DNA from: Methanomicrobiales archaeon
GTDB lineage: Archaea; Halobacteriota; Methanomicrobia; Methanomicrobiales; Methanoculleaceae
Direction of reading: 5' to 3'
DNA length: 5,374 nucleotides
Assembly (NCBI GenBank): GCA_012510335.1
Contig: JAAZIF010000151.1
Span: forward strand, 1-5,374
Shown here piece by piece: positions 1 through 5,374 of the stretch (position 1 is the stretch's first letter; each line of letters opens with the position of its first letter). Position numbers and translations under genes: made by a program. Below the pieces are notes generated by a model. It was given only the letters and a program-made list of their open reading frames with translations. It did not search any database and was not told the origin of the DNA.

Positions 1-559
1 CCCACCCCTCTCCGTGGAGGTTCTGGTTCCCTTCGGCCACCCGGTACTGCGTGGTTATGCCTGAGGCGTCCGGCACTGCGGCAAGGGTCACCACCGAGTA
101 GATCCGGCCATCCAGCTTGTTATCCGGCTCAAACCTGCTGCTATCAGCGGTGATTGTGTTCTTGCCGGAGGTGAGCAGAGAGGTGGTATCATAGGCTACC
201 CAGTAAACACCATAACCTGTGGCGTAGACATTCTCGCTCTTATCATCACTCCCGTATAGCTTGATCCGGGGGAGTGCCCTGCCGTTCACGGTCAGGTCCG
301 TCCATCCCGTGTAGCGGGGCGTTCCTCCCCAGACACCGACATAGGTTCGGGCCCATTGCACCTCCCCATCGAGGTCGAACGTGAGGGTGGCGGGAGGATC
401 GTCGAGCCCGTACACACCATACGTGTGCATCCCTCCAGGAACCTCTCCCTGGGCTACGATCTCCAGGGGAATCCCGTTAAACTCATATATAGCACTACAG
501 GGCGCCCCGCAGAGCAGGACCATGAACAGTGTGATCAGGAGCGTGGTGCGTCCTCTCAT
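1..559 (-). CDS. Secreted DUF3344-domain protein, 3' partial
   Basis: The frame starts at ATG 559-557 and runs off the left edge after 186 codons. An in-frame TGA directly abuts the ATG upstream, so no earlier start exists; GAGGT lies 10 bases upstream. Residues 1-23 form a Sec signal peptide: Arg2 and Arg4, a hydrophobic core at 7-17, and likely cleavage after CSA at 23. No convincing lipobox was seen. The mature part opens with YEFNGIPLE and shows the DUF3344 pattern: RTYVGVWGG at 71-79 with TGWTDLTVNG at 84-93, YGVYW-x-AYD near 116-124, DGRIYSVV at 150-157, and YRVAEGNQNL at 172-181. The same motifs occur in the same order in the DUF3344 domain of the large upstream protein. DUF3344 is common in secreted proteins of methanogens and has no known activity. 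Further domains or an anchor may lie beyond the edge. Confidence 0.9.
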   Translation of the reverse strand, partial: MRGRTTLLITLFMVLLCGAPCSAIYEFNGIPLEIVAQGEVPGGMHTYGVYGLDDPPATLTFDLDGEVQWARTYVGVWGGTPRYTGWTDLTVNGRALPRIKLYGSDDKSENVYATGYGVYWVAYDTTSLLTSGKNTITADSSRFEPDNKLDGRIYSVVTLAAVPDASGITTQYRVAEGNQNLHGEGW

Positions 560-567
560 TCAATCAT

Positions 568-717
568 CTACCTCTCTTCTTCGGGAGGGGTAACCGCGCC
601 TCCCCGGCGGTGATCGGCTCCTGTGCCAGCAGGGGAGCATCCGGCCTCAGAACCCCGAAAAACCTCCGGCCTGCCGGAGATCTCCTGGCGAATGGAAGCG
701 TACACCATCTTTTCCAT
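568..717 (-). CDS. Possible 49-aa small ORF ahead of the DUF3344 gene
   Basis: ATG (717-715) to TAG (570-568). GGAGAG sits at 729-724, an ideal 6 bases before the ATG. The TAG lies 8 bases before the next gene's ATG and overlaps its ribosome binding site, an arrangement seen in translationally coupled pairs. The product begins MEKMVYASIRQEI, is polar with a Gly/Pro/Arg-rich second half, and has no signal peptide, membrane helix or family I recognise. Against it: the middle of the frame contains a GC stem-loop followed by T5 that resembles a terminator, and the composition is unremarkable. It could equally be a leader peptide or chance. Confidence 0.22.
   Translation of the reverse strand: MEKMVYASIRQEISGRPEVFRGSEAGCSPAGTGADHRRGGAVTPPEEER
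570..574 (-). promoter_or_regulatory. Ribosome binding site of the DUF3344 gene
   Basis: Minus-strand GAGGT matches the archaeal anti-Shine-Dalgarno sequence and lies 10 bases before ATG 559. Together with the TGA abutting that ATG, it fixes the start. The next in-frame ATG (523) would cut into the signal peptide. Confidence 0.6.
658..679 (-). terminator. Stem-loop plus T5, possible terminator of the large gene
   Basis: On the minus strand, CTCCGG (679-674) pairs with CCGGAG (669-664) across a 4-base loop, followed by one G and T5 (662-658). It lies about 190 bases past the stop of the large gene. Archaeal termination depends mainly on T-runs, and T5 is short, so this is only a candidate. 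It is also inside the doubtful small frame, and the two readings compete. Confidence 0.35.
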
Positions 718-870
718 GAATATCTCTCCGGTTCTGGCAATGAAAGGTTCGCTGCTCCATCAAGGTCCGGGCCCGGGTTTTTGCGGGGGGTGGTTCGTCT
801 CCGGGTCTGATCATCCATCACAGCCCACCGCATGGGGCGGGCCTGCGTGGCATGAGCGCTCAAAGCCTCC

Positions 871-3800
871 TCACCCCCCCTGGCCGAGCACCCATACGGG
901 GCGCTCCACGACAGACTCGATATCAACCGAGAGACAGACGTCAGACGGGCGCATCATATCAGGGATCTCAAAGAGGATCGATCCATCGATCGATTCTTTC
1001 CTGTCGAGCACCCTCTGCGTGTACACCTCGCCAAACGAGGTTGTGGCGTTTGCCGGGATACGGAGAGGGGCAAAGTCTGCATCGCCCCAATGAAGCGTGA
1101 GTGCCGAGAGCGCCGGCGTCTCGATGGTGTAGTTTACACCGTCGAAGTTACCGCGATGTGTTGCGCGTATATGGATGACCATATAGGTCTTCCCTTTCGG
1201 TGCCGTTACGCTGACGGTCTCTCCGTCAGCCTTATACCAGAAAGTCGACCGGACCGCCGCAGAGATCGGGCAGACCGATACCTCGTTGCTTCCTGCCGGA
1301 TCCATGTAGATGAACGGTGTCCCCACCATGAGGAGATCCTCCGGCACGGTGAACGTGCTGGAGGGAGCTACCGGCCCATCCGTCACAGCTCCTGAGGGAT
1401 CGGAAGACCACCGAACCTCTCCTGAGGCGATCTCCTCTCTCGAGAGGAGGAGGCGGTATTTTAGGGCATCCCCTGCAGCCACCGTGAGAGGGTCAGGGGA
1501 GGTATCGGGCCTCCAGACCAGGCACTCCCTATTCAGGCCTGAAATCCTGCGGATCAGACATCCATCGGCGTAAACCATGAGCCACTCGCCGGACGAGATG
1601 ACCCCGTCACCGTCTCCGATCTCCTCAAAATAGGTGTTGATCCCTGCGTTCAGTCGCGGATCGTCAGGGGGAGTGCTGGATGGTCCGATGGTTATCCGCT
1701 CTCCTCCCGAGGCCAGTTCCACCTCCAGGGACGAGATAGGGACACCTCCCCTGCCGTTGTACATAACGAGCAGTCCGTTTCGTGCAGCAAAGCCCTCTGG
1801 ATAATCCGGGAGATCATTGGCAGTGTTGAGATCCTCGATCCTCTCGATCACGGGGCTCACACTGAAACCATCCGGATCCAGGTCCACCGGACCGGGACTG
1901 CCACCGGCATTAACCGCTATCAGGCCGACTGCGATCAGGAGGAGGGCCGCACCGACCCCTGCATAGATCCGGTTTGCCGGCATAACCCGGAGCCCCATCC
2001 AGAGTCCGCCGGCCCCCATAGCGCACAGCAGGGCTGAGATCAGAAGAACCTCAAGGGGGAGGGCCTCATCGGTGGTACCTGGCTCCTCCCCCCCGGACAG
2101 GAGACCCGGTTCATTCTTCACCGCTGTGCCGTCCTCTCTCTGCACCCTCTCGAAGCGCTGGATCGTGGTATCATTCTCCCCAAAGAGGAGCGCCCATTCA
2201 TCCTCGGTGAATGTGATGCTGACCAGAATAGGGGGGCTGAATACTGCCCCCTCCGGCTCGAAGAGGAACACCTTATCTTTCGCGGCGATGCAGGCGCCGG
2301 GCGGGAGCTCCGGGATATCATAGACGGAGGCCCGGGCGACGGAGAGCCTGGTTATCGGCCGGCCACTCACCACCGCCACCGTCCCCTCGGGGATGGTGAA
2401 CCGGGCCGCATCCCCGCAGGTGATGACGATCGTCTCGCTTACAACCCCGGTCGATGGATCGATCCTATCCCTGACATCCTCGGTCGTCTCCAGGGGATCG
2501 ATCGCACCATTACTCTCCAGGATCACTGTTGTACTATTCTCCCCTGTCCCCGTACCTGAGTGATTCAGGTCAGCAGGGGTCGGATCAACAGATGCTTTTG
2601 GCAACGTGATGGGAGCAAAGACGCTGAACCTTCCTGTCCATCCGGATATGGTCCGGGTTGCCCCGTCGATCACCTGGTCTTCAAGCGGCACCCAGGCATC
2701 CGACCCTGCAGGCCTCACGGTCGCATTCTCCACCAGGATGTACCCCTCTTTCTGTTCGGTATGCTCCGCCGTCGCGTTCCTCACGGTGAGCATGACGGTG
2801 TAGTTGCCGGGGGTCCGGTACACGTGATGGGGGTTTTGTGTGGTGTTCTCGACAGTCCCGCCATCCCCGAAATCCCATTCCCAGATATGAGGATCGCCCT
2901 CCGAGAGATCCCGGAAACGCACTGAGAGCGGGGCCGGCCCCGTAAGGGGTTCGGCCCTGAAGTCAGCCTTCAGTGCCATATCTGCGGGTGGCAGCTGCCG
3001 GGCCTCCTTTCCTCCCATCTCCACCACCAGGAACTGCTGGGATACCGCCATAAGCGGTGTTAATCCGGCAGGAGTGCTCTGGATCGCCACTTCATTCCTG
3101 GTAGGTTTGAGGTAATCGCAGATATCGCGGGTATCTACGGCTACCTCTGGCCCCCCGGCTGATCCGAAGTCCCAGACGTTCGATGCGACCCGGTTACCGT
3201 TCACGTAGAGGTTCCCCTCATAATTATCTCCCCAGGGCACGAACGTTATCAGTTCCGCACGCGAAACCTGATCGAGATCGATAACAGGGCCGGCGAATGG
3301 CACGTAGGCGATCGCCCTCTCCGAAGTGGTGCCGTAATTGATCTCATCGACCCCCAGGACATCGAAACCCTCGTTTAGAAAGATCAATGATCGAACAGCA
3401 GATGGATCCTCATAGATCACCGCGAGGGTAAAGCCGCCCATCGAGAGTTTCGCGTCCTCGTCCTTGCGGCTGAACTTCGCGACATTCTGTCTGTTTTTCC
3501 GGAACTCAGGGGTCACATCGTATGTGAGGAGGCCGTATGCGTGATCGTGATAGGCGCCGATGTTGGAGATGTCGTGGTACCACACCTGAAGTTTGATGGG
3601 AACCCCGTTGAAGGTAAGCGAGGCATGCTTCACCTCATCGGAGTTGTCCCAGGCATAGGGTGCATAGAGCCAGGCCTCCTTCACCGTAGCGTTCGAGGGT
3701 ATGGGGAGGTCATCTGCCGTCCAGGTGACGGAGAACTCTGTCCACCCCTGGGCGAAACTTCCGGAGCGGTAGCGGCTGTCCCCGAGGGAGTGGATGAGAC

Positions 3801-5374
3801 CGCCGCGGATATCATGGATCCTCTGGGTGGTGATATCGCCTCCGCCCTGCCAGCGCTTGCCGTTGTAGCCGTTGTGCTTAACGGGTTTTGGAAAGCTGGA
3901 TTTTTCGTTGTTAGACCTGTCGGTATCCTGGATCTTCTCATCAGGGTCGATCACTGCCCTGTAGGTCACGGTGGCGCCTTCCACCTTCCTGAGGGTCGGG
4001 TCTACAATGGAGATGGTGGTCTGGTTGCCGCCGGCAAGCCCCTCGACCGTGGTCGTGACAACGGGTTTTTTGCCGTCATCCACGTCGCTCGCATACAGGG
4101 CGACGGTGAACTCTCCGGATGCATCTGCACCCAGGTTCTTTATGTTGGGGATCATGACCACATTCGGCTGATTTGTGGATATAGCGTTTGCAGGGCGGGG
4201 GTTTACCATTCCCTCTATGGACAGGTCGATATCCCTGTAGACGCCGCCACCCCCGCCGCCACCAGTGCTGACAGTGATGGGGGCGAAGATGCTGAACGCA
4301 TCCGTCCACCCGGAGATCGTCCGTGTGGTCTCGTTCTTTGTCTGCCTCTCCAGGGGCGTCCATGTACCGTTATCGAAGCGCCGGATCGTGGTATCGTATC
4401 CCGCACCAGAGAGGCGATCCCATTCATCATCAGTGAGGATGATGTTAACCTGGACTTTGGGGTCGAATCTCACCCCTTCCGGCCCGAGGATGAACACCTT
4501 ATCTCCTGCGACGATCTGCGCATTCGCAGGCGGAGCCGGGACGGCCTCAACCGGGGCCAGGCTGATAGAGAGGTTTGTGATCGACTGGTTGCTCACCATC
4601 GCGACGGTGCCTTCGGGCACGGTGAGATCGATGCAGTCTTCATAGGTGATTACGATGGTCTCGTTCACCGATCCGGTCAGGTTGATCTTTCCTGAGATAT
4701 ACTCCGTCTTTTTCGGCGGGTCGACGGTGATGTAATGCGCCTGGTTCAGGGAATCAGAACCAAATTCGTTTGCTGCGGTGAGTGAGACGTTGTAGCGGTT
4801 CCGCCCGGCCACCCGGTGGATATACGTATGAACCGGGTGCCGCTCATCCGATACGTTCCCGTCCCCGAACGTCCAGCTCCACGAAGTCGGGTTATTCGTG
4901 GAGAGGTCGGTGAAGTTGACCGTGAGGGGTGCTGTCCCGGATACCACATCGACGGTGAAGTTTGCGGCCGGCGGCGGACCGGTAACGTTGATGTAATCCA
5001 TCTTAACGGTGGTATCGAAGGCATCCGACCGGGACGCGTTCAGGGTGACGTTGTAGATGCCGGGAACCTCGTAGGTGTATTCAGGGTTCTGGTCGGTTGA
5101 GTTTCCACCGTCGCCGAAATCCCAGAACCACGAGGCCGGGCCACCGGTCGAGGAGTCAGTGAACCGGACTGTGAGCGGAGCCTCCCCTGCGGTAGCGTTT
5201 GCTTCAAAGTCTGCGGAGAGAGGGCCGGCGGGGTCGGTGACGTTGATGTAATCGATCTTTGTGAGGGTGTCTGTGCCTGCGTCGTTGCCGGCCGTGAGGT
5301 TGACGGTGTAGGTGCCCGGGGTCTCGTAGGTGTACTCGGGATTCTGGTCGGTTGAGTTTCCACCGTCGCCGAAG
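871..5374 (-). CDS. Giant multidomain surface protein (PKD/ZU5-like/CARDB/DUF3344, TM hairpin, pilin-like C-terminus), 5' partial
   Basis: A single open frame of 1500 visible residues ends at TGA (871-873). It stays open to the right edge in mid-PKD, so the true start is outside the window and the internal ATG at 5001 is not the start. Domains by visible residue: PKD 1-46, 51-131 and 133-218 (FGDG motifs at 1, 86, 169); ZU5-like/PGF-pre-PGF-like module 228-369; Gly7 371-377; CARDB-like 380-496; DUF3344 511-791; PKD 800-885; module halves 893-924 and 975-1074; hydrophobic helices 1105-1128 and 1138-1158; pilin-like ~1169-1289; DUF4352-like ~1384-1488. Many N-x-S/T sequons suggest a glycosylated exterior. 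It has the hallmarks of an archaeal cell-surface adhesin or envelope protein; the ligand is unknown. No catalytic motif was seen. Coding and family are near certain; function is inferred. Confidence 0.95.
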   Translation of the reverse strand, partial: FGDGGNSTDQNPEYTYETPGTYTVNLTAGNDAGTDTLTKIDYINVTDPAGPLSADFEANATAGEAPLTVRFTDSSTGGPASWFWDFGDGGNSTDQNPEYTYEVPGIYNVTLNASRSDAFDTTVKMDYINVTGPPPAANFTVDVVSGTAPLTVNFTDLSTNNPTSWSWTFGDGNVSDERHPVHTYIHRVAGRNRYNVSLTAANEFGSDSLNQAHYITVDPPKKTEYISGKINLTGSVNETIVITYEDCIDLTVPEGTVAMVSNQSITNLSISLAPVEAVPAPPANAQIVAGDKVFILGPEGVRFDPKVQVNIILTDDEWDRLSGAGYDTTIRRFDNGTWTPLERQTKNETTRTISGWTDAFSIFAPITVSTGGGGGGGVYRDIDLSIEGMVNPRPANAISTNQPNVVMIPNIKNLGADASGEFTVALYASDVDDGKKPVVTTTVEGLAGGNQTTISIVDPTLRKVEGATVTYRAVIDPDEKIQDTDRSNNEKSSFPKPVKHNGYNGKRWQGGGDITTQRIHDIRGGLIHSLGDSRYRSGSFAQGWTEFSVTWTADDLPIPSNATVKEAWLYAPYAWDNSDEVKHASLTFNGVPIKLQVWYHDISNIGAYHDHAYGLLTYDVTPEFRKNRQNVAKFSRKDEDAKLSMGGFTLAVIYEDPSAVRSLIFLNEGFDVLGVDEINYGTTSERAIAYVPFAGPVIDLDQVSRAELITFVPWGDNYEGNLYVNGNRVASNVWDFGSAGGPEVAVDTRDICDYLKPTRNEVAIQSTPAGLTPLMAVSQQFLVVEMGGKEARQLPPADMALKADFRAEPLTGPAPLSVRFRDLSEGDPHIWEWDFGDGGTVENTTQNPHHVYRTPGNYTVMLTVRNATAEHTEQKEGYILVENATVRPAGSDAWVPLEDQVIDGATRTISGWTGRFSVFAPITLPKASVDPTPADLNHSGTGTGENSTTVILESNGAIDPLETTEDVRDRIDPSTGVVSETIVITCGDAARFTIPEGTVAVVSGRPITRLSVARASVYDIPELPPGACIAAKDKVFLFEPEGAVFSPPILVSITFTEDEWALLFGENDTTIQRFERVQREDGTAVKNEPGLLSGGEEPGTTDEALPLEVLLISALLCAMGAGGLWMGLRVMPANRIYAGVGAALLLIAVGLIAVNAGGSPGPVDLDPDGFSVSPVIERIEDLNTANDLPDYPEGFAARNGLLVMYNGRGGVPISSLEVELASGGERITIGPSSTPPDDPRLNAGINTYFEEIGDGDGVISSGEWLMVYADGCLIRRISGLNRECLVWRPDTSPDPLTVAAGDALKYRLLLSREEIASGEVRWSSDPSGAVTDGPVAPSSTFTVPEDLLMVGTPFIYMDPAGSNEVSVCPISAAVRSTFWYKADGETVSVTAPKGKTYMVIHIRATHRGNFDGVNYTIETPALSALTLHWGDADFAPLRIPANATTSFGEVYTQRVLDRKESIDGSILFEIPDMMRPSDVCLSVDIESVVERPVWVLGQGG
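910..1224 (-). other. DUF4352-like C-terminal beta domain
   Basis: The pattern is TVSVTAPKGKTYMVIHIRA, then a long beta stretch, R-I-PANATTSFGEVYTQRV, DGSILFEIP and VCLSVDI. It resembles DUF4352-type Ig-like domains (K-x-Y-x-V-I-x-I near the start, G-x-I/L-x-F-x-I/V-P near the end). The protein ends 12 residues later with VWVLGQGG, and no sorting signal or anchor follows. Confidence 0.45.
1507..1869 (-). other. Archaeal type IV pilin-like domain of the large protein
   Basis: Right after the second membrane helix come GFAARNGLLVMYNGRGGVPIS, SLEVELASGGERITI and GDGDGVISSGEWLMVY. This order (short strand, G-G-x-x-I, strand, D-x-D-G...G-E/D) is the pattern of the globular part of archaeal type IV pilins. 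A canonical class III signal peptide (charged/Gly cut site before the helix) is missing, so it is unlikely to be processed and assembled as a normal pilin. Similarity is by eye only. Confidence 0.5.
1900..2061 (-). other. Transmembrane helix hairpin
   Basis: Two hydrophobic segments, LPLEVLLISALLCAMGAGG... and AGVGAALLLIAVGLIAVNAGG, are joined by a loop of about nine residues with two Arg (R-V-M-P-A-N-R-I-Y). By the positive-inside rule the loop is cytoplasmic and both flanking parts are outside. The acidic EEPGTTDEA before helix 1 and the soluble domain after helix 2 fit this. Confidence 0.75.
2152..2451 (-). repeat. Module copy 2, N-terminal half
   Basis: SETIVIT, IPEGTVAVVS, EPEGAVFSP, FTEDEWALL and NDTTIQRF match, in order, NETIVIT, VPEGTVAMVS, GPEGVRFDP, LTDDEWDRL and YDTTIRRF of copy 1. 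After QRF the W-x-PLE and FS-x-FAPIT motifs do not follow. The sequence keeps only a possible KNE match and then runs into an acidic/Gly stretch and the first membrane helix. Confidence 0.7.
2602..2697 (-). repeat. Module copy 2, C-terminal half, displaced upstream
   Basis: AWVPLEDQ, TRTISGWT and FSVFAPIT match the second half of the intact module at 4267-4692 almost motif for motif. It directly follows the fourth PKD with no first half before it; the preceding ATVR resembles the TTIRR strand of copy 1. DNA similarity is also visible, for example plus-strand GTGATGGG followed by GCTGAAC in both copies. Confidence 0.7.
2719..2976 (-). other. Fourth PKD domain of the large protein
   Basis: It contains ADFRAEPLTGPAPLSVRF, the hallmark WEWDFGDGG, H-x-VYRTPGNYTV and a closing YILVENAT. 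It is separated from the first PKD cluster by the module, CARDB and DUF3344 domains and is clearly diverged from them, so it is not part of the recent tandem duplication. Confidence 0.85.
3001..3843 (-). other. DUF3344 domain of the large protein
   Basis: About 281 residues, from GGDITTQRIHDIRGG to QQFLVVEMGG. It shares an ordered motif series with the downstream gene: EAWLYAPYAWD and SLTFNGVP, YGLLTYDVT, GGFTLAVIYEDP, and LIFLNEGFDVL. Its second part, with NLYVNGNRV and DICDYLK, resembles a repeat of the first beta unit. Activity unknown. Confidence 0.8.
3886..4236 (-). other. CARDB-like domain of the large protein
   Basis: This follows the Gly7 linker. It shows the CARDB pattern: IKNLGADASGEFTVALYAS, then VEGLAGGNQTTI, and the closing IDPD...DTDRSNNEKSS (the usual D-P-x-x...E/D-x-x-x-x-NN ending). 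CARDB is an Ig-like beta domain found in bacterial and archaeal adhesins and envelope proteins. Confidence 0.75.
4267..4692 (-). repeat. ZU5-like/PGF-pre-PGF-like module, intact copy 1
   Basis: This module of about 142 residues starts after the third PKD. Its first half has SETIVIT-like NETIVIT, VPEGTVAMVS, and GPEGVRFDP with following beta strands. This resembles ZU5-type beta domains of surface proteins, in which a proline/PEG motif and a GPEG-x-x-F motif recur. Its second half is TTIRRFDNGTWTPLE, then TRTISGWT and FSIFAPIT, recalling the W-x-PL...FS-x-FA ending of PGF-pre-PGF domains. It is followed by STG and seven glycines (4243-4263), a flexible linker. Family naming is by motif only. 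Confidence 0.7.
4864..5373 (-). repeat. Tandem PKD-domain repeat, 255-bp period
   Basis: Two in-frame units of exactly 85 codons. A 32-base stretch is identical at 5342-5373 and 5087-5118, and a 14-base stretch at 5240-5253 recurs at 4985-4998, both 255 bases apart. Each unit encodes the PKD core FGDGGNSTDQNPEYTYE followed by P-G-x-Y-x-V-x-L and a closing DYINVT. A third, more diverged PKD follows with its FGDG 83 codons later. The near-identity of the first two indicates recent duplication; the array probably continues past the right edge. Confidence 0.85.

Larger units (their letters stand above)
560..870. other. Gap between the two surface-protein genes
   Basis: This stretch has no confident gene on either strand. 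It is GC-rich throughout. On the minus strand it holds a stem-loop with T5 at 658-679, the doubtful small frame at 568-717, and the ribosome binding site of the downstream gene. I found no convincing archaeal TATA/BRE pair; the only AT-rich spot (718-723) is short and already serves as spacer for the small frame. It is therefore unclear whether the downstream gene has its own promoter or is read through from the large gene. Confidence 0.6.

Noticed and set aside
556..567. Three-codon frame (M-I-E-stop) overlapping the DUF3344 start by ATGA
   Set aside because: Too close to the GAGGT site to be initiated properly and too short to judge; most likely chance.
767..782. GC palindrome CCGGGCCCGG followed by T5 on the plus strand
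   Set aside because: A perfect 10-base palindrome leaves no loop for a stable hairpin, and no plus-strand gene ends here for it to terminate.
823..850. Imperfect inverted repeat just past the stop of the large gene
   Set aside because: The pairing needs two bulges and no T-run follows on the minus strand, so it is not a credible terminator.
564..926. Minus-strand frame of 120 codons spanning the end of the large gene and the gap
   Set aside because: It starts inside the large coding region in another frame, is rich in Arg/Pro, and shows no domain or signal peptide. Its end runs through the ribosome binding site of the next gene.
976..994. Overlapping ATCGAT palindromes
   Set aside because: They lie within the coding sequence of the DUF4352-like domain (ESIDGSILF) and arise from ordinary Ser/Ile/Asp codons.
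3541..4695. Long plus-strand open frame (384 codons)
   Set aside because: It lies wholly antisense to the CARDB/DUF3344 part of the large gene, whose domains are unmistakable. Its translation is a low-complexity Gly/Val/Asp mix with no recognisable domain, as expected from the GC-rich antisense strand.

Overview
The window looks like part of a methanogenic euryarchaeon, most likely of the Methanomicrobiales (Methanoculleus and relatives). This rests on domain content rather than a marker gene: tandem PKD domains, CARDB, DUF3344, ZU5-like/PGF-pre-PGF-like modules and an archaeal pilin-like domain in giant secreted proteins, together with high GC and archaeal-style Shine-Dalgarno sites. The genus is inference.

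Everything I accept as a gene is on the minus strand, so the window reads from right (5') to left (3'). Most of it (5374 to 871) is one open frame of 1500 visible residues. Its beginning lies beyond the right edge and its stop is at 871-873. In order it carries at least three PKD repeats, a ZU5-like/PGF-pre-PGF-like module, a Gly7 linker, a CARDB-like domain, a DUF3344 domain, a fourth PKD, and a second copy of the module whose two halves are in reversed order. A tight pair of transmembrane helices follows. The last ~340 residues have an archaeal type IV pilin-like fold signature and a DUF4352-like domain.

A gap of about 311 bases (560-870) follows. It holds a GC-rich stem-loop with a T-run that could end the large transcript. 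A doubtful 49-codon frame in the same gap has a good ribosome binding site and stops 8 bases before the next gene. From 559 to the left edge runs the 5' part of a second secreted protein: a Sec signal peptide leading directly into another DUF3344 domain.

The two genes look like a cell-surface pair, one giant membrane-anchored and one secreted, sharing the DUF3344 domain. Adhesion or cell-envelope architecture is the reasonable inference. No enzyme motif, RNA gene, CRISPR array or transposase was seen.
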